This document shows positions 22,058-26,551 of a stretch of DNA of 26,551 bases, piece after piece. The stretch spans positions 1 to 26,551 of the forward strand of contig JAAYXN010000380.1 in the NCBI GenBank assembly GCA_012515885.1. Reading direction: 5' to 3'. Origin of the DNA: Rhodococcus sp. (in: high G+C Gram-positive bacteria). GTDB taxonomy: Bacteria > Actinomycetota > Actinomycetes > Mycobacteriales > Mycobacteriaceae. Each line of letters begins with the position of its first letter. Within the stretch, counting starts at the first letter, position 1. The notes below the pieces were generated by a model. The model was not told the origin of the DNA and ran no database searches. It saw nothing but the letters and a program-made list of their open reading frames with translations. The translations under genes were made by a program, and so were the position numbers.

Positions 22058-23197
22058 CACCGTGCCGGAGAGCACCGTCTGCACTCCACTGCCGGTCAAT
22101 TCCCACGAAAACTCCCGCACCCGCGCCCGCGCCTTTTCGCCGAGGACTGTGCGGGCTTCAGCGTCGGTCAGGAGCGTGCGTACCGCCTGCGTCAGCTCAT
22201 GCACATCGGAGACGTCGCCGTCGCCAACGAGCAACCCTGTGACGCCGTCGACGATCGAATCGGTGAGTCCCTTGGAGCTGCGGTAGCCGATCGTGGGCAC
22301 ACCATGCTGGGCGGCCTCAATGACGGCCAGGCCCCACCCCTCTTTGCGGGACGGCATCACATGCACCCACGAACGGGCAAGAAGCTCATGTTTGCGTTGT
22401 TCATCAACGTGGCCGTGGAAAGTGACGGCGTGCGTGATGCCCAGTTCCGCGGCCCGCTCACGAAGGTTCTCTTCCCACCAGCCGCCGCCGATGACATCGA
22501 GATGAAGGCCCTCGAAGTCCGCGGAGAGCGCCGCGACCGTCTCTAACGCGTCTTCGATCTGCTTGTGCGGGACCAGCCGGGATAGGACGCAGATGCTTGG
22601 GTGCGCGGTGCGGGTGTTGGCGTCGCCTACGGGTGCGCCGTCAGGCAGCTCGTCCACCCCGTTGCGTACCACCGCGATGCGTTCGCGCTCGATCCCCAAC
22701 TCCACCAGCTCATCCGCCGACGGCAACGACACCGTCAGGTATTGGCTATCTCGGTGCACGCGCGGAGACAGCTGCGATTCGATCCACCAGCCGATCCGGC
22801 TCATCAACCGTCCGGCCACCGGCCACTGCTCGCGGTGACAGTGATGCACCAGCACCGTGACCGGGGCGCCGACGACCAGGCGCGAAAAGAACGGGATGCC
22901 GTTTTGAGTATCGATCACCGCGTCGGGGCGGATACCGGCGAGTGGACCCACCCCGAACCGCGACGCCGCCATCGCGATCAACGCGCTCGGATACACCGAA
23001 AGACGCCCGCCACCTCGACTGATACGCACACCGCCGATGACTTCGTTGCGTGCCGAGCCCCGGTAGCGGGCGGTACGCAGCGTCACCGAGATCCCCTGCG
23101 CAGCGAGCTGAGCACCTACCTGTTCCAGGTACCGTTCGCTGCCGCCTCCTTGCGGATGGCCGGTGTCACGCCAGCACAGTAGAAGAACCTCGCGCAC
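21989..23197 (-). CDS. GT4-family glycosyltransferase (Rv0225-like)
   Basis: A 402-residue cytosolic GT-B fold enzyme. GTG 23197 is taken as start, giving (M)REVLLLCWRDTGHPQGGGSE, the conserved opening of GT4 enzymes with a glycine-rich acceptor-side loop; the 28 codons upstream look non-coding. The C-terminal donor domain starts near SRLVPHKQIEDAL, and SRKEGWGLAVIEAAQHG holds the E-x7-E motif that binds the nucleotide sugar. It ends with an Arg/Gly-rich tail. It likely transfers a hexose (often mannose) from a nucleotide donor to a lipid-linked acceptor on the inner membrane face. The position matches Rv0225 and the M. smegmatis gene cluster tied to lipomannan and lipoarabinomannan. Substrate not determined here. 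Confidence 0.88.
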   Translation of the reverse strand: MREVLLLCWRDTGHPQGGGSERYLEQVGAQLAAQGISVTLRTARYRGSARNEVIGGVRISRGGGRLSVYPSALIAMAASRFGVGPLAGIRPDAVIDTQNGIPFFSRLVVGAPVTVLVHHCHREQWPVAGRLMSRIGWWIESQLSPRVHRDSQYLTVSLPSADELVELGIERERIAVVRNGVDELPDGAPVGDANTRTAHPSICVLSRLVPHKQIEDALETVAALSADFEGLHLDVIGGGWWEENLRERAAELGITHAVTFHGHVDEQRKHELLARSWVHVMPSRKEGWGLAVIEAAQHGVPTIGYRSSKGLTDSIVDGVTGLLVGDGDVSDVHELTQAVRTLLTDAEARTVLGEKARARVREFSWELTGSGVQTVLSGTVSGRRTAGLVAPSGRERAETGNS

Positions 23198-23332
23198 GTA
23201 CCTGCACTCCCGGGTTGATCGATGGGTGGTTGAACTTTGATGCTTATTGCGGATGCAGCTGTGTGATGTATCCGCCACCACACTAGCTACCGCTGCCCGT
23301 CTGTAGTGAAGAAGTGGCTAGGGTTCATCCTC

Positions 23333-24103
23333 GTGAGCAAGCCTTCGATTACCTCCGTGTTCGCTCGTCGAGCCACTCTGCCACGCTCGTTCGCCCTGCT
23401 AAGCGACTTCAAGTACGAGCAGACGGACCCCGATATTTTCTATGGGGCACTGGCGCGAGATTCGGTCGAACTTGTTGGCGATCTGTACCTCGGGGCGACA
23501 GGTAACGGACTCAAGGACACTCTTGTTCTCGACGTCGGGGGCGGGCCCGGCTACTTCGCGGACGCGTTCACTGAATCGGGTGCGCGGTATGTTCCGGTCG
23601 AGCCGGATCCGAGTGAAATGCATGCTGCTGGCTTGTCAGTGGGGTCGTCGATTCGCGGCTCTGGCCTGGCGCTACCGATCCGCAGCGACTCCGTCGACGT
23701 GTGCTTTTCATCAAACGTGGCCGAGCATGTTGCTCAGCCGTGGGAGATGGCTGAAGAAATGCTGCGGGTGACCCGGCCCGGCGGGATCGTCATTGTGTCG
23801 TACACCCTGTGGTGGGGGCCGTTCGGCGGCCACGAGACGGGGCCGTGGCATTACCTGGGCGGCGAGTACGCCGCGAAGCGGTATCTGCGCACGCACGGCC
23901 ATGAACCAAAAAACCGCTTCGGGAAGTCGCTGTTCAATGTCGGTGCGAAAGATGGGCTCAAGTGGGCCCGCAGCACCCCCAACGGCGAGCTACTGGCAGC
24001 CTTTCCCCGCTACCATCCCCGCTGGGCGTGGTGGATGGTCCGCATCCCAGCGTTGCGTGAACTGCTCGTCAGCAACCTCGTCCTGGTGCTACGCAAGTCG
24101 TAG
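23333..24103 (+). CDS. mtrP: SAM-dependent methyltransferase, MtrP-like
   Basis: A 256-residue class I methyltransferase. GTG 23333 (reading MSKPSITSVFARRATLPRS) has AGGG 9 bases upstream and is preferred; an in-frame GTG at 23306 would add nine residues without a ribosome binding site. Motif I is VLDVGGGPGYFADAF (around residue 83), an acidic residue follows in YVPVEPDPSE, and AEHVAQPWEMAEEMLRVTRPGG is the post-motif region of the Methyltransf_11 type. It corresponds to Rv0224c and to MtrP of C. glutamicum, which is needed for efficient transport of trehalose mycolates in the same pathway as TmaT; its methyl acceptor is not settled. It is divergent from the GT4 gene (135-bp gap) and convergent with cysE. 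Confidence 0.83.
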   Translation: MSKPSITSVFARRATLPRSFALLSDFKYEQTDPDIFYGALARDSVELVGDLYLGATGNGLKDTLVLDVGGGPGYFADAFTESGARYVPVEPDPSEMHAAGLSVGSSIRGSGLALPIRSDSVDVCFSSNVAEHVAQPWEMAEEMLRVTRPGGIVIVSYTLWWGPFGGHETGPWHYLGGEYAAKRYLRTHGHEPKNRFGKSLFNVGAKDGLKWARSTPNGELLAAFPRYHPRWAWWMVRIPALRELLVSNLVLVLRKS

Positions 24104-24106
24104 GCG

Positions 24107-24144
24107 AGATATGCGGCCTGTCAGATATGCGGTCTGTCAGATAT
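24107..24144. repeat. 16-bp tandem repeat between mtrP and cysE
   Basis: AGATATGCGGCCTGTC (24107-24122) is repeated with one change at 24123-24138, followed by a partial third copy AGATAT (24139-24144). The array begins four bases after the mtrP stop and its end covers the cysE stop (TGA, minus strand, 24137-24139). No terminator hairpin is present in this convergent gap. Confidence 0.85.
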
Positions 24145-24742
24145 ACATGGCCGGGTCGATGTACGACGTGGGATCCACCAGGTCCTCATGCTGCGATCGG
24201 CTGCGTGAGCGGACCGTCGCCGGGATACCCACCGCGATCGAATCCTCCGGAACATCGCGAGTCACAACAGCATTCGCGCCCACTGCACTATCGGCGCCAA
24301 CCACGACCGGACCGAGAATTTTTGCACCGGCACCGACCGTGACCCGATCACCGAGAGTCGGGTGACGTTTGACTGCCTCCATCGAGCGGCCACCGAGCGT
24401 CACCCCGTGATAGAGCATGACGTCGTCACCGATCTCAGTGGTTTCACCAATCACCACACCCATGCCGTGGTCGATGAAAAACCGGCGCCCGATAGTCGCG
24501 CCCGGATGGATCTCGATACCCGTCAAGAACCGGGTGAACTGAGACAGAATGCGGGCCGGCCCACGCAACGCGGGCCGGTTCCACAACACGTGTGCAATTC
24601 GATGCGACCAGATCGCGTGCAACCCGGAGTACACAATCGCATTCTCCAGGTCGCCGCGAGCGGCCGGATCGTGGCTGCGGGCAGCCTTTAGATCCTCTTT
24701 CATGGTGCTCAGCACCGTTTTACTGCCGCGCAGCACGCTCAC
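24137..24742 (-). CDS. cysE: Serine O-acetyltransferase CysE/EpsC
   Basis: A 201-residue protein from GTG 24742 that makes O-acetylserine from serine and acetyl-CoA, the first step of cysteine synthesis. A helical N-terminal domain (1-70) includes AIVYSGLHAIWSHRIAHVLW. The left-handed beta-helix follows with hexapeptide repeats: GIEIHPGATIGRRFFIDHGMGVVIGE carries the active-site Asp-His, and TLGGRS and KRHPTLGD are family hallmarks. It is the short SAT form (EpsC-like) without the long N-terminal extension of enteric CysE. Its start lies two bases after the cysK stop, so the pair is co-transcribed and the two enzymes may form a cysteine synthase complex; the C-terminus ends in Ile (MYI), the residue that docks in the CysK active site. 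Confidence 0.95.
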   Translation of the reverse strand: MSVLRGSKTVLSTMKEDLKAARSHDPAARGDLENAIVYSGLHAIWSHRIAHVLWNRPALRGPARILSQFTRFLTGIEIHPGATIGRRFFIDHGMGVVIGETTEIGDDVMLYHGVTLGGRSMEAVKRHPTLGDRVTVGAGAKILGPVVVGADSAVGANAVVTRDVPEDSIAVGIPATVRSRSRSQHEDLVDPTSYIDPAMYI

Positions 24743-24744
24743 AA

Positions 24745-25680
24745 TTAGTCCCGAATATCCTCGAACAGCGGGGTGGAGATGTAGCGCTCACCGAAGTCCG
24801 GAACGATCACGACGATCAGCTTGCCTGCGTTCTCGGGACGCTTCGCGAGCTCAAGTGCACCCCACACGTTGGCACCGGTGGAGATGCCGCCGAGGATGCC
24901 CTCGTCGGTGCCCAGCTTGCGGGCGGTGCTGATAGCGTCGTCGAGCTGGACGTCGATGATCTCGTCGTAGATCTCACGGTCGAGGATGTCCGGCACGAAG
25001 TTGGCGCCCAGGCCCTGAATCTTGTGCGGGCCCGGCTGGCCACCGGTCAGGATCGGGGAATCAGCAGGCTCAACACCGACGATCTTGACGTCCGGGTTGT
25101 AGCCGCGCAGCGTCTTGCCTGCACCGGAGATGGTGCCGCCGGTGCCGATACCGGCAACGAAAATGTCGACCTTGCCGTCGGTGTCGGCCCAGATCTCTTC
25201 ACCGGTGGTGGCGGCGTGGATTGCCGGGTTGGCCGGGTTACCGAACTGGCGGGCGAGGATCGCGTTGTCGGACTGCTCGACGATCTCCTCAGCCTTACGC
25301 ACAGCGCCAGCCATACCCTCAGCGCCCGGCGTCAGAACGATCTCAGCGCCGTATGCACGCAGCATGACGCGACGCTCCGTGGACATGGTCTCGGGCATCG
25401 TCAGGATGACCTTGTAGCCGCGGGCAGCAGCAACCATCGCCAACGCGATGCCGGTGTTGCCGGACGTGCCCTCAACGATCGTGCCGCCAGGCTTAAGCTC
25501 GCCCGACTTTTCAGCAGCATCGATAATGGCGACGCCGATGCGGTCCTTGACGCTGTTCGCCGGGTTATAGAACTCCAGCTTGGCCACGACCTGGGCGCCA
25601 GCACCCTCGGTGACCCGGTTCAGGCGGACGAGCGGCGTACGCCCGACCAGCTCAGTGACGTTTTCGTAGATACCAGCCAT
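24745..25680 (-). CDS. cysK: Cysteine synthase A (O-acetylserine sulfhydrylase)
   Basis: A 311-residue PLP enzyme from ATG 25680 with AGGAGGAGG 8 bases upstream; the frame is open 18 codons further but that start lacks support. Lys45 in NSVKDR binds PLP, GTSGNTG (71-77) contacts the substrate carboxylate, and GTGGTISG (near 177) holds the phosphate. It converts O-acetylserine and sulfide to cysteine. It lies directly upstream of cysE. A hairpin at 25801-25852 isolates the pair from pckG transcription, so a promoter is expected in 25700-25790, but no clear boxes are seen. Confidence 0.96.
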   Translation of the reverse strand: MAGIYENVTELVGRTPLVRLNRVTEGAGAQVVAKLEFYNPANSVKDRIGVAIIDAAEKSGELKPGGTIVEGTSGNTGIALAMVAAARGYKVILTMPETMSTERRVMLRAYGAEIVLTPGAEGMAGAVRKAEEIVEQSDNAILARQFGNPANPAIHAATTGEEIWADTDGKVDIFVAGIGTGGTISGAGKTLRGYNPDVKIVGVEPADSPILTGGQPGPHKIQGLGANFVPDILDREIYDEIIDVQLDDAISTARKLGTDEGILGGISTGANVWGALELAKRPENAGKLIVVIVPDFGERYISTPLFEDIRD

Positions 25681-25800
25681 CGATCTAGCCTCCTCCTGAT
25701 CGGACACCAGCCCGATACTCGACATTTGCACCATTGGAACAGTCCACTACCCCACGGTGATCACGCGGGGTCACCGCCGCCGTGTTTTCTACCTGGAAAA

Positions 25801-25852
25801 ACAGCGAATGCCACATTCTCCCAGGTATTTGGGGGAATGTGACATTCGCTGT
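25801..25852 (-). terminator. 22-bp hairpin terminator after pckG
   Basis: The arms 25801-25822 and 25831-25852 match at 20 of 22 positions; one mismatch becomes a G-U pair in the minus-strand transcript. On that strand the stem is followed by TTTTCC. It lies 18 bases past the pckG stop. Confidence 0.82.
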
Positions 25853-25870
25853 GAATTAAAGGGTTGACGA

Positions 25871-26551
25871 TCAGCCGAGGCGCTGCTTGAGAGCTTCGAA
25901 CTCATCGCGAACACCGGACGGAACCTTCTCGCCGAGAAACTCGAACCACTCTTCGATGAGAGGCAGCTCCTGCTTCCACTCGTCAGCCGACACCGCGAGG
26001 GCCTCGTCGACGTCAGCGGCATCCACATCGAGATCAGTGAGGTTGAGGTCGCTGGCGGTGGGGACGTAGCCGATGGGGGTGGACTGGGCGTCCGCCTTGT
26101 TCTCGATACGACGGATGATCCACTCCAGCACGCGGGAGTTCTCACCGAAGCCAGGCCACAGGAAGCGACCGTCTTCGCCGCGACGGAACCAGTTCACGTA
26201 GAAGATCTTGGGGAGCTTCGTAGCGTCTGCGTTCTTGCCAACATTGATCCAGTGGTTGATGTAGTCGCCAGCGTTGTAGCCGATGAACGGCAGCATCGCC
26301 ATGGGGTCGCGGCGCAGCACGCCGACGGAGCCGGTGGAGGCCGCCGTCGTCTCGGAACTGCATGTGGCGCCCATGAACACGCCGTGCGCCCAACTGCGCG
26401 ACTGCGCCACCAGCGGGATGGTGTTCTCCCGCCGGCCGCCGAAGATGATGGCGTCGATGGGGACGCCGCGGGGGTCGTCGTATTCCGGGGCCAGGATCGG
26501 CACCTGGGTGATGGGGGTGCAGAACCGGCTGTTGGGGTGGGCGGCCTTCTC
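25871..26551 (-). CDS. pckG: Phosphoenolpyruvate carboxykinase (GTP), C-terminal part, truncated by window edge
   Basis: The last 226 residues of GTP-dependent PEP carboxykinase, open to the window edge. Visible features are ITQVPILAPEYDDPRGVPID, GGRRENTIPLV, the segment WAHGVFMGATCSSETTAA, and FLWPGFGENSRVLEWIIRR, all characteristic of the GTP class near the nucleotide site (full length about 600). It converts oxaloacetate to PEP in gluconeogenesis. The gene ends LKQRLG at 25871, followed by a strong hairpin. In C. glutamicum and M. tuberculosis it lies near the mtrP-like gene; here cysK-cysE sits between them. Confidence 0.97.
   Translation of the reverse strand, partial: EKAAHPNSRFCTPITQVPILAPEYDDPRGVPIDAIIFGGRRENTIPLVAQSRSWAHGVFMGATCSSETTAASTGSVGVLRRDPMAMLPFIGYNAGDYINHWINVGKNADATKLPKIFYVNWFRRGEDGRFLWPGFGENSRVLEWIIRRIENKADAQSTPIGYVPTASDLNLTDLDVDAADVDEALAVSADEWKQELPLIEEWFEFLGEKVPSGVRDEFEALKQRLG

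Noticed and set aside
25681..25734. 18-codon upstream extension of cysK
   Set aside because: The strong AGGAGGAGG ribosome binding site lies inside this stretch and serves ATG 25680, whose product begins like other CysK proteins.

Overview
The window comes from a high-GC actinobacterium of the mycolic-acid-bearing order Mycobacteriales (Corynebacteriales). The evidence is a set of genes confined to that group: an AftD-type arabinofuranosyltransferase, an LmcA-type DUF3068 membrane protein, a TmaT-like acyltransferase, an MtrP-like methyltransferase, DUF2613, and the fadE5/fadA2/fabG4/htdX set. From memory, gene order and relative strand match, in mirror image, the Mycobacterium tuberculosis stretch from Rv0244c (fadE5) to Rv0224c, followed by pckA (Rv0211). 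The genus cannot be named from the sequence; a non-mycobacterial relative (Gordonia/Williamsia/Dietzia/Rhodococcus-like) fits because several genes are extra relative to M. tuberculosis.

Layout. (1) 2-8585, lipid metabolism: 3' end of an acyl-CoA dehydrogenase (fadE5-like, +); a 1133-residue VanW-domain membrane protein with a huge disordered N-terminus (-); thiolase fadA2 (-); then, divergently, fabG4 and a MaoC dehydratase (htdX-like), translationally coupled (+). (2) 8814-11637, regulation and cell-wall turnover: a TetR regulator, a small secreted four-cysteine protein and the lipoprotein NagZ/LpqI (all -), and a universal stress protein (+). (3) 11808-24103, envelope glycolipid and mycolate transport cluster: DUF2613 and aftD (+), tmaT-like (-), lmcA-like (+), a polysaccharide flippase (-), an AftD-like GT-C membrane protein (+), a GT4 glycosyltransferase (-), mtrP-like (+). 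After the DUF2613-aftD pair every gene switches strand; two convergent pairs overlap at their 3' ends. (4) 24137-26551, cysteine synthesis and gluconeogenesis: cysE and cysK (a tight - strand pair) and the 3' end of GTP-dependent PEP carboxykinase (-).

How it fits together. The first block supplies fatty-acid beta-oxidation or elongation chemistry. The third holds much of the known machinery for arabinogalactan and lipoarabinomannan maturation (AftD, LmcA) and trehalose monomycolate export (TmaT, MtrP), plus three less characterised proteins (flippase, second GT-C, GT4) that probably act on the same lipid-linked glycans. No mobile element, CRISPR array, tRNA or rRNA was seen. The most interesting non-coding signals are a set of mutually exclusive hairpins upstream of vanW, a CTTACTC/GAGTAAG motif shared by the fadA2-fabG4 and tetR upstream regions, and several long inverted repeats between genes.
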